A DNA stretch of 64,000 nt from Enterobacteriaceae bacterium UBA5654 (GTDB lineage Bacteria; Pseudomonadota; Gammaproteobacteria; Enterobacterales; Enterobacteriaceae): assembly GCA_002421005.1 (NCBI GenBank), contig DIJC01000018.1:62001-126000 (forward strand). Reading direction: 5' to 3'. Numbering within the stretch: position 1 is the stretch's first letter; every line of letters starts with the position of its first letter. Positions 35,382-44,675 of this stretch are shown here, in pieces. Below the pieces are notes generated by a model. That model searched no databases and was not told where the DNA came from. It worked only from the letters and a program-made list of their open reading frames with translations. A program made the position numbers and the translations under genes.

Positions 35382-36086
35382 TTATTTTTTTGTGTAGTCG
35401 CGGGCACCAAAAATAGCAGTACCGATGCGCACCATCGTGCTACCCGCCGCAATTGCAGCTTCCATATCATCCGACATGCCCAGCGACAGCGTGTCTACCG
35501 TCGGATAACGCGTTTTAAGCCGCGTAAATGCTACAGCCATTTGCCCTGCTACGGCAAACTGCCTTACATATTCTGACTCTGGAGCCGGGATCGCCATTAG
35601 CCCGCGCAGCGTCACGCCTTTTAATTCCACAATGGCATCGGCCAGCGCGTCCACGTCCGCCAGCGCAATGCCTGACTTACTGGTTTCATCGCTAATGTTT
35701 ACCTGAATCAATACGTTAAGCGGCGGTAAATGCGCCGGGCGCTGCTCGCTTAGTCGCGTGGCAATGCGCAGGCGATCCACCGTATGACACCAGTCGAAAT
35801 GTTCGGCGACCAGACGGCTCTTATTCGACTGCAACGGCCCGATAAAATGCCACTGCAACCCGTCAACGCCCGCTGCGCGAAAATGAAGGATCTTTTCCAC
35901 GCCTTCCTGGACATAGTTTTCGCCAAACGCCCGCTGTCCAGCCGCCACCGCTTCTGCGACAGCGATCGCAGGTTTTGTTTTGCTGACTGCAAGCAACGTA
36001 ACTTCTTCTGAATCCCGGCCGCAACGTGCTGAAGCGGCGGAGATTTTCTCCCTGACCTGTGCCAGGTTATGCGCAATGTCGTTCAT
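35382..36086 (-). CDS. yggS: YggS, PLP homeostasis protein
   Basis: 234 aa, single alanine-racemase-like barrel binding pyridoxal phosphate through the Lys in 'LLAVSKTKPAI'. Other signatures are 'FGENYVQEGVEKI', 'WHFIGPLQSNKSRLV' and 'LSLGMSDDMEAAIAAGSTMVR'. It buffers free PLP and has no known catalytic turnover. First gene of its operon, divergent from yggR; the two 5' ends are 17 bp apart. Confidence 0.96.
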   Translation of the reverse strand: MNDIAHNLAQVREKISAASARCGRDSEEVTLLAVSKTKPAIAVAEAVAAGQRAFGENYVQEGVEKILHFRAAGVDGLQWHFIGPLQSNKSRLVAEHFDWCHTVDRLRIATRLSEQRPAHLPPLNVLIQVNISDETSKSGIALADVDALADAIVELKGVTLRGLMAIPAPESEYVRQFAVAGQMAVAFTRLKTRYPTVDTLSLGMSDDMEAAIAAGSTMVRIGTAIFGARDYTKK

Positions 36087-36103
36087 TTTCAGAGGATGAT
36101 GGT

Positions 36104-37081
36104 ATGGATATGGAAGAAATTGTTGGCCTTAGTGTAAAGCATAACGTCTCGGATCTACACCTGTGCAACGCCTGGCCTGCGCGTTGGCGGCGGCTGGGCA
36201 AGCTGGAGCCAGCGCCTTTTGCCGCCGTGGATGTTTACAGCGTGCTGCATGAATTTCTTGATGAGGGGCAAATCACGCAGCTCGCCAGCGGCCAGGTGGA
36301 CTTCGCCATTGCGCTGCCATCCGGGCAGCGGCTGCGGGCCAGCGCGTTTAATCATAGCCAGGGCACCTCGCTGGCGCTGCGCCTGCTGCCGGAAATGTCC
36401 CCCCGGCTTGCCGATCTGCATGTGCCTGCCGCCCTGCCGGAACTGTTGCGGGAAGAGAGCGGGCTGATTCTGGTGACCGGGGCAACGGGAAGCGGCAAAT
36501 CCACCACGCTTGCCGCCATGGTCGATCACCTTAATCATCATCTGGACGGGCATATCCTGACGCTGGAAGATCCTGTTGAGTTTGTTCACGCCAGCCAGCG
36601 CTGCCTGATCCAACAGCGGGAAATCGGTCGGCACAGCACCACGTTTGCCGGAGCGCTACGCGCGGCGCTGCGGGAAGATCCCGACGTTATCCTGCTGGGC
36701 GAACTGCGCGACAGCGAAACCATCCGGCTGGCGTTAACCGCCGCTGAAACCGGGCATCTGGTGCTGGCAACGCTGCATACGCGGGGCGCGGCACAGGCGG
36801 TAGAGCGACTGGTGGACGTTTTCCCGGCGCAGGAAAAAGATCAGGTACGCAGCCAGCTCGCCGGAAGCCTGTGCGCGGTAGTGGCGCAGAAACTCCAGCG
36901 TAGTCAGCAACAGGGGCGAGTGGCGCTGTTTGAGCTCCTGGTCAATACGCCTGCGGTGGCGAATCTTATTCGCGAGGGCAAAACGCATCAGCTCCCCGGC
37001 GTGATGCAGACCGGGCAGCAGGCAGGAATGCAGACCTTCAGCCAGAGCTATCAGCAGCGGGTGGCGGCAGGGCTGCTTTAG
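36104..37081 (+). CDS. yggR: YggR, PilT-like secretion ATPase
   Basis: 325 aa, GspE/PilT ATPase fold: Walker A 'LVTGATGSGKSTTLAAM', Asp box 'ILTLEDPVEFVHAS', Walker B 'ALREDPDVILLGELRDSET' and His box 'TGHLVLATLHTRGAAQ'. It resembles twitching motility protein PilT but no pilus genes are nearby, so its partner is unknown. Start 36104 (MDMEEIVGLSVKHNVSDLHL) matches E. coli, with AGAGGA upstream; an earlier in-frame ATG would lie inside yggS. Its 3' end overlaps the opposing oxidoreductase by 4 bp. Confidence 0.93.
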   Translation: MDMEEIVGLSVKHNVSDLHLCNAWPARWRRLGKLEPAPFAAVDVYSVLHEFLDEGQITQLASGQVDFAIALPSGQRLRASAFNHSQGTSLALRLLPEMSPRLADLHVPAALPELLREESGLILVTGATGSGKSTTLAAMVDHLNHHLDGHILTLEDPVEFVHASQRCLIQQREIGRHSTTFAGALRAALREDPDVILLGELRDSETIRLALTAAETGHLVLATLHTRGAAQAVERLVDVFPAQEKDQVRSQLAGSLCAVVAQKLQRSQQQGRVALFELLVNTPAVANLIREGKTHQLPGVMQTGQQAGMQTFSQSYQQRVAAGLL

Positions 37082-39330
37082 CGCACGTTGAGCGAGTAGA
37101 CCGCAGGCAGCGCACCCGCCGTGGCAAGGATCTCCAGCCGCACTTCCAGCGTTTCATGCGGCCTGTCCAGCCGATGCGTACAAACTGAATGGTGATTGTC
37201 TTTTACTTCCGCCAGCAGGATCTCATCGGCCCACAGGCGGTAGTGGGTGATACAGTGCGGCGTGACGGCGTGGTGATGGCCCATTTGTACGGTCTCCATC
37301 GCGTTATCAAAGTCGTTATCCTGCACCAGCGTCAGGCAGGTAAGCGCCAGCGGCTGTTCCCAGCGCCAGCGCACGGTAGGAGAGGCGTCTTCTGCGGCGG
37401 GCACCCACGCATTGCTCTGCTGTTCGGGACGCAAGTGACCATTAAGCAGGTTCTGCGCAGCGAAGCAGTGCAGCGGAGTGGCAAAACGCAGGGCGGGCAT
37501 GATTTGGTCCGGGCGACGGCGCGGCAGCCAGAAATCAAATTCATCGACGCCGTAATCGCCGCCCGCCACCTGGCGCGTATGTTTTGCGACTCTGGCGTTC
37601 AGGCTGTTAAAGACGGTCATCAGGCCGGGAAGATGAAGGTCGGTAAGGGCGATATCCACCCCGCTTTGGGCGGAAAAAGCGATAAACAGGTACTGGTCGC
37701 GCTCGCTTTGCCAGTCAAAAACGCAGGGATATTCCCCCTCGCCATCAACCTTAATTTCGCGGGTGGCATAGCATAATTCCGGCGTGAAATTCCCGGCGCG
37801 CTGGCTGCCCAGCAGTTCGAGCGTCAGCGCGGCGTGACCGCGCAGGGTCAGGGTGAGGGCGGGGAGCGATTCCCCGGCCTTTATTGGCACCAGCAGCGCC
37901 ATGCGTTCGCGTAGCGTGTGCCACTGTCCGCTGGCGGGCAGTTCGCTCAGCGTGAGTTCGCTACTGACCGTGACCGTCGCCCCACGCGCCGGGTCGTGAA
38001 GTCCCTGGCGCGGGATATAACAGCCACTGGCCTGAAGCTGTTGCTGGAGCGCATTAATCTGGCTTTTATCAGCCAGCTCGCGCGGGGTCAGGCGCTGCAT
38101 GTGGCAAAGGGCGGCGGCCTGGCCGACCACTTCTCCCAGCAGCCCGCAGGTACACATCACGCGGGCGCTACCGAAGGCGACGTGGGAGGCGGAGATCAGG
38201 CGTCCGGTGAGAAACAGGTTCTCCAGCGAGCGGCTGTACAGGCTGCGAAACGGGATGGTATAGGTGCCTTTACTGTGAAACTGGCGGCAGCCGTCATGCG
38301 TGCTGTAAACGCCGTCGGCCGGGTGGAGGTCGATAGACCAGCCACCGTAGCCCACCGCGTCATAATGGTCGCGCTGTTCGATAATATCCTGCTGGCACAG
38401 CAGATGATCGCCAATAAACCGGCGGCTCTCGCGCTTGCCGGGAATGGCTCCCACCCATTCAATCGTCATATTGTCCGCTTCCGGGAATTCGCCGGAGTTT
38501 TTAATATGATCCCAGACGCCCCAGACAATCTTCCACAGTTCCCACTTGATCTCTTCACTCTCATGCACAGTATCCAGGCGGCCTCCCCATTCCAGCCACC
38601 ACAGATCGCAGCCGTTGAGCGTGGACGTCAGCCGCTTGTAGCGCGGGATAGCGGTGATATCCTTCAGCGCAAAGGAAGGCGCAACAAACTGGACCGGGCC
38701 TGCGGTTTGTTTGGTGTAAAAGTAAATGGAATGCCCCAGCTTGTGACCGAAGCTGTCGCCGGGAGCCATTTTTTCGCCGAGTTCGTCAGCCTCTTCGGCA
38801 CCCTCGCGAAACTCTGCGCCCGCCAGATAGCCCAGCACGCCGTCGCCGGTGGCATCGCAAAACTGCGTGGCGCGGACGTCATAAAACGTTTCGTTGATCG
38901 CATTAAAGGCGCGCACGGCGGTCAGGCGCTGTTGTTCCTGCTCCACCGCATAAACGGCGGTATTCAGCAGCAACGTCAGCCCCGGCTGGCTTTTCGCCAT
39001 ATCCAGCAGCAGCAGGTCAAACATCACCGGATTGCCTTCTTTGTTGCGCCACAGATTCTCTTCGAGGATCTCACCCATAATGCCGCCTTCACGCGCCCAG
39101 CGGTTATTGTTGCCCATATGCGAGGTCGCGCCGTTGGCCCACAGGCGCACTTCGCTGGAGGCATTGCCGCCGAGCACCGGGCGATCCTGAATCAGGATAA
39201 CCGTTAAACCGGCCCGCGCGGCGGCGAGTGCGGCGCACAATCCCGCCAGTCCGCCACCGGCGACCAGTAAATCCGCCTGCAACGGCTTTGCAGGAAAGGT
39301 TCTGTTATCGGTCTGGCTAAAGATTTTCAT
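37078..39330 (-). CDS. FAD-dependent oxidoreductase (FAD_oxidored family), accessory
   Basis: 750 aa. N-terminal FAD-binding Rossmann motif 'DLLVAGGGLAGLCAALAAA' (about 20-45), then 'VLGGNASSEVRLWANG' and 'ATQFCDATGDGVLGYLAGA', typical of the pfam12831 oxidoreductases. Around 345-400 'RSLYSRSLENLFLTGRLISA' and 'GSARVMCTCGLLGEVVGQAA' close the FAD domain. The C-terminal roughly 300 residues look like a beta-rich, possibly carbohydrate-binding region. No signal peptide. The substrate is unknown; the divergent IclR regulator suggests inducible catabolism. Absent from this place in E. coli. Confidence 0.75.
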   Translation of the reverse strand: MKIFSQTDNRTFPAKPLQADLLVAGGGLAGLCAALAAARAGLTVILIQDRPVLGGNASSEVRLWANGATSHMGNNNRWAREGGIMGEILEENLWRNKEGNPVMFDLLLLDMAKSQPGLTLLLNTAVYAVEQEQQRLTAVRAFNAINETFYDVRATQFCDATGDGVLGYLAGAEFREGAEEADELGEKMAPGDSFGHKLGHSIYFYTKQTAGPVQFVAPSFALKDITAIPRYKRLTSTLNGCDLWWLEWGGRLDTVHESEEIKWELWKIVWGVWDHIKNSGEFPEADNMTIEWVGAIPGKRESRRFIGDHLLCQQDIIEQRDHYDAVGYGGWSIDLHPADGVYSTHDGCRQFHSKGTYTIPFRSLYSRSLENLFLTGRLISASHVAFGSARVMCTCGLLGEVVGQAAALCHMQRLTPRELADKSQINALQQQLQASGCYIPRQGLHDPARGATVTVSSELTLSELPASGQWHTLRERMALLVPIKAGESLPALTLTLRGHAALTLELLGSQRAGNFTPELCYATREIKVDGEGEYPCVFDWQSERDQYLFIAFSAQSGVDIALTDLHLPGLMTVFNSLNARVAKHTRQVAGGDYGVDEFDFWLPRRRPDQIMPALRFATPLHCFAAQNLLNGHLRPEQQSNAWVPAAEDASPTVRWRWEQPLALTCLTLVQDNDFDNAMETVQMGHHHAVTPHCITHYRLWADEILLAEVKDNHHSVCTHRLDRPHETLEVRLEILATAGALPAVYSLNVR

Positions 39331-39400
39331 TACCTTGTATCCTTCTCAACTGGCGCTAGAATCTGTACTTTGCTTAAGCCCGAAGCGGACCCTAACTGCT

Positions 39401-40090
39401 ATGTCATCTCAACCGAATCAAAGCCTGATAGACGGCATCCGCTGTCTGCAATATCTGGTTTCCAGCGGCCGGGCCATCGGCTGCCGTGAACTGGCGCGTC
39501 TGATGGGGATTAACACCACCCGCGTCAATCGACTGCTGATGACGATGGCTTCCATCGGGCTGACGATGCAGGACGAGCAGCGGCGCTATTTACCCGGTCC
39601 CGGCATTCATGCTCTGGCGGCACAGGCGATACGCGGTTCCGCCCTGTTTTCCCAGGCGCTGCCCATTCTTGAGCGCCATGCGCCGCGTGACATCGTGGTC
39701 GCCATGGGGGTGCTGTGGGAAGATCAGGTGATCTACATCTATCACTCCGAACCCGGCAGCCAGGTCAGTCAGGCGCTGGCCGGTTTTCATATGCTGCCCG
39801 CATGGCAATCCGTTATTGGCATGGCCCTGCTGGCGGCTGAATCCGACGACGATCTCCAGCAACGTTTCACCGAAGCGCAGTGGCAGCAACTGGCACCGCA
39901 CGTTCAGCAGCAGCGCGAGCAGGGGAGCGTCATCTGGCATCATCAGGATGGCGAAGTATCGATGGCGCAGCCGCTGGGCGCGCACTCTGCCGCGCTGGCC
40001 TTTGCCGGGCTGTGGCAGCCGGATGAAGAGGTGGTCACTGCCCGGCATCAGGAACTGCAACAGCTCACCGCGCGGCTGATCGCGCCCTGA
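39401..40090 (+). CDS. IclR-family transcriptional regulator
   Basis: 229 aa from ATG 39401 (MSSQPNQSLIDGIRCLQYL). Winged helix-turn-helix at about 10-65 ('CRELARLMGINTTRVNRLLM'), then an IclR effector domain ('VVAMGVLWEDQVIYIYHSEP', 'MLPAWQSVIGMALLAAES', 'QPLGAHSAALAFAG'). Divergent from the FAD oxidoreductase with a 70-bp shared promoter, the classic layout for a local regulator. An upstream ATG at 39335 lies in the intergenic region and is less likely. Effector unknown. Confidence 0.85.
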   Translation: MSSQPNQSLIDGIRCLQYLVSSGRAIGCRELARLMGINTTRVNRLLMTMASIGLTMQDEQRRYLPGPGIHALAAQAIRGSALFSQALPILERHAPRDIVVAMGVLWEDQVIYIYHSEPGSQVSQALAGFHMLPAWQSVIGMALLAAESDDDLQQRFTEAQWQQLAPHVQQQREQGSVIWHHQDGEVSMAQPLGAHSAALAFAGLWQPDEEVVTARHQELQQLTARLIAP

Positions 40091-40314
40091 TTTGTTTCTT
40101 TTATAGAAACAACGGCGCTTTTGCAAAAGCAGATCGGTAAAGTGTGACCGGGATCGAGGGCGTGCGCCTGGCCAAACGGCCCTCGTCTGTCAGGCTGTCT
40201 TATTCTGGGTGCTCTTCAGGTGATATTATTGTTTTGGGAATTAGCCTAAAGCATGATTTATAGCAAATACCGTTGCAGCATAATGGTCATTTGCACCAAT
40301 TAAGGAGAGCAAGG

Positions 40315-41001
40315 ATGTTTGAACAGGACAATATATTACCGTCAACGCAGCCGATTGTTATTATTACTTACCCCTCCGTACAGTCTCATTCTTTTGCCCG
40401 CTATCTTAGCGAAAAGCTTCCCGTTTCTGTGCGGATACAAAATATCACTAAGCCGTTGGATCAGCGTTTACCTGCTGGCGTGGTAATTTTATTTGATATT
40501 GCCGTCTCGAATAAAAAATTAAATAATATCTGGTGCGATATTCTTAACAGCCAGACTGAAAACTGCCGTTTCCTGATCCTCAATGGCGCGCAGCCGCATG
40601 AGCTATTTGAAAGGGCGCAGTGGCCTGCGCTGCACGGCGTTTTTCGTTATGATGATGAACAAACAAAAATTGTTGCGGGTATTGAGGCGGTACTACGCGG
40701 CGAGGCAGCAGAAATCAGTGGTGCACAGCCAGATATTGCCAGTGATACTCATCGCGTCGTCGGGTCCGGCAATGATATTCCGCTCACCGAGCGCGAGTGT
40801 GAAATTCTTAACGAACTACGCTGCGGGGCGTCGAATATGGATATCGCCCGCGCTCTGTTTATCAGTGAAAATACCGTGCGGACCCATTTATATAATGTGT
40901 TTCGCAAACTTAGCGTAAAAAATCGGACCCAGGCGGTGAGCTGGGCCAATGAATTTCTGCGTCACCAGTCCCAGTACAACGCCGATCATTTTTACAGTTA
41001 G
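40315..41001 (+). CDS. LuxR/CsgD-type transcriptional regulator
   Basis: 228 aa from ATG 40315 with a strong AAGGAGAG at 40302-40309. N-terminal half (about 15-140) resembles a receiver-like fold of CsgD/VpsT type regulators but has no clear phospho-acceptor Asp pocket. The C-terminal LuxR helix-turn-helix at about 160-218 is 'LTERECEILNELRCGASNMD', 'ALFISENTVRTHLYNVFRKL'. Such regulators often control biofilm or surface structures; the target is unknown. It overlaps the convergent ruvX stop by 4 bp. The 224-bp gap upstream holds an inverted repeat (CGAGGGC...GCCCTCG near 40155-40187). Confidence 0.8.
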   Translation: MFEQDNILPSTQPIVIITYPSVQSHSFARYLSEKLPVSVRIQNITKPLDQRLPAGVVILFDIAVSNKKLNNIWCDILNSQTENCRFLILNGAQPHELFERAQWPALHGVFRYDDEQTKIVAGIEAVLRGEAAEISGAQPDIASDTHRVVGSGNDIPLTERECEILNELRCGASNMDIARALFISENTVRTHLYNVFRKLSVKNRTQAVSWANEFLRHQSQYNADHFYS

Positions 41002-41414
41002 AAGCCCTGCTCGAAATAGCTTTCGAGAATAATTACCGCCGAGGCGGAATCGATGCTGCCTTTATTTAGCGCGCGAAAGCCGCCGTGCTCAAACAGCCCG
41101 GCACGCGCTTCGACGGTGCTTAAGCGTTCATCATGCAGGGTGACCACAACGCCAAATCTGCCGTGAATTTTATTGGCAAATTTACGTGCCCGCGCGGTCA
41201 GCGGCTGCTCGCTGCCGTCCATGTTCAGTGGCAGTCCGACGATTACTGCATCCGGCTGCCATTCTTTCAGCAGGCGCTCGATAATAGTCCAGTCGGGCGT
41301 GCCGTCCTGGGCTTTGATAGCGGTAAGCGGCCTGGCGGTGGCGGTGATCCGCTGACCAATCGCCACGCCAATGCTTTTGGTGCCAAAATCAAAGGCGAGA
41401 AGGGTTCCGCTCAT
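40998..41414 (-). CDS. ruvX: RuvX/YqgF Holliday-junction resolvase-like, pre-16S rRNA nuclease
   Basis: 138 aa, RNase-H fold. Acidic active-site residues lie in 'LLAFDFGTKSIGVAIG', 'DAVIVGLPLNMDGSEQ' and near the C-terminal 'IDSASAVIILESYF'. YqgF is essential for 16S rRNA 5'-end maturation. The start shares a base with the yqgE stop, so the two are coupled as in E. coli. Confidence 0.96.
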   Translation of the reverse strand: MSGTLLAFDFGTKSIGVAIGQRITATARPLTAIKAQDGTPDWTIIERLLKEWQPDAVIVGLPLNMDGSEQPLTARARKFANKIHGRFGVVVTLHDERLSTVEARAGLFEHGGFRALNKGSIDSASAVIILESYFEQGF

Positions 41415-41977
41415 CAGGCGTGCCCCGCTACGCCAGGCATGGTATGGATATCGATACCAATCAGTTTCGCCGCCTCGCGCCAGCGATCGGCAATCGGCGT
41501 TTTAAACAGAATGTTGAGATCCGCAGGCGCGGTAAGCCAGGCGTTATCCAGCAGTTCCTGCTCCAGTTGGCCTTTTTCCCACGACGAGTAGCCGAGGGCA
41601 ACCAGCACATCAATGGGCTGATTGTGGGTGCCCAGCGTTTCCAGCACGTCACGCGACGTGGTCATGACCGTATTGTCGGAAATGCGGATGCTGGAGGCGA
41701 AGGTTGAGGGGGGCGTATGCAGAATAAAACCGCGATCTTCTGCCAGCGGGCCGCCAAGCAGCACGGGTTTGTCGAGACGGATCGCCGGATCGCGCGGTTC
41801 AGGCGTGATTTTTAATTTTTCCAGAATGCCTTCAACCTGAAGATTTTCCAACGGTTTGTTAATAATAATCCCCATTGCGCCATCTTCATTATATTCGCAG
41901 ACGTAAACGACAGCGCGACGGAACAGCGGGTCCTGAAGTGAGGGCATGGCAATCAAAAAGTGATGCTGTAAATTCAT
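41414..41977 (-). CDS. yqgE: YqgE/AlgH family protein
   Basis: 187 aa from MNLQHHFLIAMPSL; the longer frame to 42049 is not used because the E. coli protein starts here. Conserved features: 'YVCEYNEDGAMGIIINKPLE', 'VLLGGPLAEDRGFILH' and 'LNILFKTPIADRWREAAKLI'. DUF179; role unclear. Operon gshB-yqgE-ruvX on the minus strand. Confidence 0.95.
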   Translation of the reverse strand: MNLQHHFLIAMPSLQDPLFRRAVVYVCEYNEDGAMGIIINKPLENLQVEGILEKLKITPEPRDPAIRLDKPVLLGGPLAEDRGFILHTPPSTFASSIRISDNTVMTTSRDVLETLGTHNQPIDVLVALGYSSWEKGQLEQELLDNAWLTAPADLNILFKTPIADRWREAAKLIGIDIHTMPGVAGHA

Positions 41978-42094
41978 TGTCAGAGGTTCTGTTTCCTGGT
42001 TCAAAAAAGCAACAACGCCCAGTATGCGGGGAAAGCCCGGCGCTGTCACTAACCGGTGGCAGCGTTAACGCGGGTTCCCTCCCGCCGTATCATT

Positions 42095-43042
42095 TTACTT
42101 TGTCAGGCGCTTCTCAATGGCGTCCATCAGCATACCGGTAATGGAAACCGGGAACTGCGCTTCGATTTCGCGGATGCAGGTCGGGCTGGTGACGTTCACT
42201 TCCGTCAGGCGGTCGCCGATAATATCCAGCCCCACAAAAATCAGCCCCCTGGCTTTCAGCGTGGGTCCGACGCGGCGGGCTATTTCCCAGTCGCTGTCGG
42301 TCAGCGGACGCGGTTCGCCACGGCCACCGGCCGCCAGATTACCGCGCGTCTCACCGCCCTGCGGAATGCGTGCCAGGCAATAAGGCACCGGCTCGCCATC
42401 GACTACCAGCACGCGCTTGTCGCCATCAACGATGGCAGGAAGGTAATTCTGTGCCATGCAGTAGCGGGTGCCGTGCTCGGTCAGGGTTTCGGTGATCACG
42501 CCGAGGTTAGGATCGCCTGCTTTCACCCGGAAGATCGACGCGCCGCCCATGCCGTCCAGCGGTTTTAAGATGATATCGCCGTGCTTCTGCCAGAAGGCTT
42601 TCAGCTGGATTTTGCTGCGGGTAACCAGCGTATCCGGTGTCAGGTCAGAGAACCAGGCGGTATAGAGTTTCTCGTTACAGTCGCGCAGGCTCTGCGGCTT
42701 GTTAACGATCAGCGTCCCCTGTTCTTCCGCGCGTTCGAGAATATAGGTCGCGTAGATAAACTCGGTATCAAACGGCGGATCTTTACGCATCAGGATGACG
42801 TCGAGATCAGCAAGGTGGATATCCTGCTCGCCGGTGAATTCGTACCATTTGTCGTAGTTTTGCTCAACGCCAAGGGTGCGCGTGCGGGCGCGGGCTTCGC
42901 CGTTGATCAGATAGAGATCGGCCATCTCCATATAATGCAGTTCATAACCGCGACGCTGGGCTTCGAGCAGCATAGCGAAGCTGGAGTCTTTCTTGATGTT
43001 AATGCTTGCGATGGGGTCCATCACGATGCCGAGCTTGATCAT
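42095..43042 (-). CDS. gshB: Glutathione synthetase GshB
   Basis: 315 aa, ATP-grasp ligase joining glycine to gamma-glutamylcysteine. Begins 'MIKLGIVMDPIASINIKKDS'. 'DIILKPLDGMGGASIFRV' is the ATP-grasp glycine loop, and 'DIIGDRLTEVNVTSPTCIRE' the metal-binding end. Length as in E. coli. Follows rsmE by 12 bp on the same strand. Confidence 0.97.
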   Translation of the reverse strand: MIKLGIVMDPIASINIKKDSSFAMLLEAQRRGYELHYMEMADLYLINGEARARTRTLGVEQNYDKWYEFTGEQDIHLADLDVILMRKDPPFDTEFIYATYILERAEEQGTLIVNKPQSLRDCNEKLYTAWFSDLTPDTLVTRSKIQLKAFWQKHGDIILKPLDGMGGASIFRVKAGDPNLGVITETLTEHGTRYCMAQNYLPAIVDGDKRVLVVDGEPVPYCLARIPQGGETRGNLAAGGRGEPRPLTDSDWEIARRVGPTLKARGLIFVGLDIIGDRLTEVNVTSPTCIREIEAQFPVSITGMLMDAIEKRLTK

Positions 43043-43054
43043 TGTTATTCTCCG

Positions 43055-43786
43055 TTAGCCCAGATCGCCAAAACGCACCTGTAGCGCGGTGATGGCGGTG
43101 AGCGCAGTTGTCTCAGTGCGCAGAACGCGTGGTCCCAGCAGGATATCAGTAAACTGATAGCGTGCGGTCATGGCGATTTCATCAGCGGTTAATCCCCCTT
43201 CCGGCCCGATAAGCAAGCGCACGCGCTCCACGGGTAACGGCAGGGTATTAATGCTGGCGCTGGCACGCGGATGCAGGTTCAGCTTCAGGCTGTCATCCTG
43301 CTCGGCGCACCAGGCTTCGAGATCCATTGCCGGACGGATTTCAGGCACCCGGTTACGACCACACTGTTCACAGGCAGCGATAGCGATTTTCTGCCACTGC
43401 TGGATTTTTTTATTCAGGCGTTCGGCATCCAGTTTAACGCCGCAGCGCTCAGAAAAAAGTGGCGTAATGAGGCTTACACCCAGTTCTATTGATTTCTGGA
43501 TAGTAAATTCCATTTTTTCGCCCCTCGACATCACCTGGCCGAGATGAATATGCAGCGGTGATTCGCGGTCATCGACCTCGCCGCTCTGCACATTAACGAT
43601 GACGCTTTTCTTGTCAGCGCGGGTAATTTCCGCTTCAAAAAGCTGGTTGCTACCGTCAAAAAGCTGCACCGGCTGGCCCGCCGTCATGCGCAGCACGCGA
43701 CCGACGTGATTGGCGGCATCGTCGCTTAGCGCGACCTCCTGGCCTGGAGTCAGCGGAGCGGGGTGATAGATGCGGGGTTTACGCAT
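43055..43786 (-). CDS. rsmE: 16S rRNA m3U1498 methyltransferase RsmE
   Basis: 243 aa from MRKPRIYHPAPL (matching E. coli; the frame upstream to 43831 is not needed). N-terminal PUA-like domain, then a SPOUT methyltransferase knot: 'SIELGVSLITPLFSERCGVK', 'RVRLLIGPEGGLTADEI' and 'LGPRVLRTETTALTAITAL'. It methylates the N3 of U1498 in 16S rRNA. Confidence 0.96.
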   Translation of the reverse strand: MRKPRIYHPAPLTPGQEVALSDDAANHVGRVLRMTAGQPVQLFDGSNQLFEAEITRADKKSVIVNVQSGEVDDRESPLHIHLGQVMSRGEKMEFTIQKSIELGVSLITPLFSERCGVKLDAERLNKKIQQWQKIAIAACEQCGRNRVPEIRPAMDLEAWCAEQDDSLKLNLHPRASASINTLPLPVERVRLLIGPEGGLTADEIAMTARYQFTDILLGPRVLRTETTALTAITALQVRFGDLG

Positions 43787-43879
43787 AGAGCTAAGTTCCA
43801 TCTGGTACGCGGGCTTTAATCCTTTCCTCAAAGAGAGTAAAGCCCGGCGCGGAAAAGTGACAATATCCGCTAGTGTAGG

Positions 43880-44587
43880 TTAGCTCTTTTGTGCCTGGCA
43901 AGCGCGCTGCACGTAAGGGTTGTGATTGCCCTGCACCTGGGCAATGCGTTCATCGCGCAGGCACTCCCAGGCGGTGGCGGGGTAGATCTTATTCCAGACG
44001 TCAAAAAGCTGCGTTTGCTGGCGGGAGAGGTTGATTTTATAAACGTCGCGCATATAGAAGTAGGTGCGGGCAATCGCGCCGCGCGCGCGGGGAGGCGGAT
44101 CGGCGCGTTTGTCCTTGAAATCGACCTTCATCTCGCACTGACCGTACTGGCCTTCGCCGCCGTTCCACTGGCTGTACATAAAGTTATTGCGATCGCCATT
44201 CACCTCGCCAACGGCGGGTTGCAGGTTGTGCATATCGCCTTCCATCTGGCGATACACCGGATCGTGGGCGCAGTTCGCCCGACCACCATTCTGCCAGCAC
44301 TGACGCTGATGACCAAACTGCCAGGCAGGCATCACGTGCTCCCATTCAACGCGGCTGGCGCGAGCGGCATTTTTACGCGCCTTGTAGCCACAAGACGCCA
44401 AATCAACGGTGCCTTTTTTACCTTTCCATGTGATTTTACAGCCACAGTAAAAATCGCCAGGCACATCAGCATTAACCTTCACGCTGGCGTTTTTGCCCTG
44501 CGAAAAATTGGTGATACCCACGGCCAATGCGGGGCCGGAAAGCGCTGTCGTCAAAAAAGCGACGGCAAAAGAAAAATTGCGGGACAT
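43880..44587 (-). CDS. endA: Periplasmic DNA-specific endonuclease I
   Basis: 235 aa with a signal peptide (MSRNFSFAVAFLTTALSGPALA). Catalytic beta-beta-alpha metal His motif in 'SRVEWEHVMPAWQFGHQRQC', with 'GDMHNLQPAVGEVNGDRNNF' following. The 'DFYCGCKI' and 'CGYK' cysteines form the disulfides of EndA. I start at 44587 by match to E. coli rather than at 44644. Confidence 0.96.
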   Translation of the reverse strand: MSRNFSFAVAFLTTALSGPALAVGITNFSQGKNASVKVNADVPGDFYCGCKITWKGKKGTVDLASCGYKARKNAARASRVEWEHVMPAWQFGHQRQCWQNGGRANCAHDPVYRQMEGDMHNLQPAVGEVNGDRNNFMYSQWNGGEGQYGQCEMKVDFKDKRADPPPRARGAIARTYFYMRDVYKINLSRQQTQLFDVWNKIYPATAWECLRDERIAQVQGNHNPYVQRACQAQKS

Positions 44588-44675
44588 TACGGACTCCTTG
44601 TCAAAATGAACCCGCAAAGTAACGGATGGCGCAGCGTGAAACAATCAGTCAGATCAGAAAACTTCCTGTTGTTAC

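Noticed and set aside
37918..39207. 429-codon frame antisense to the FAD oxidoreductase
   Set aside because: The minus-strand protein has clear FAD motifs, while the antisense peptide has none and no start signal.
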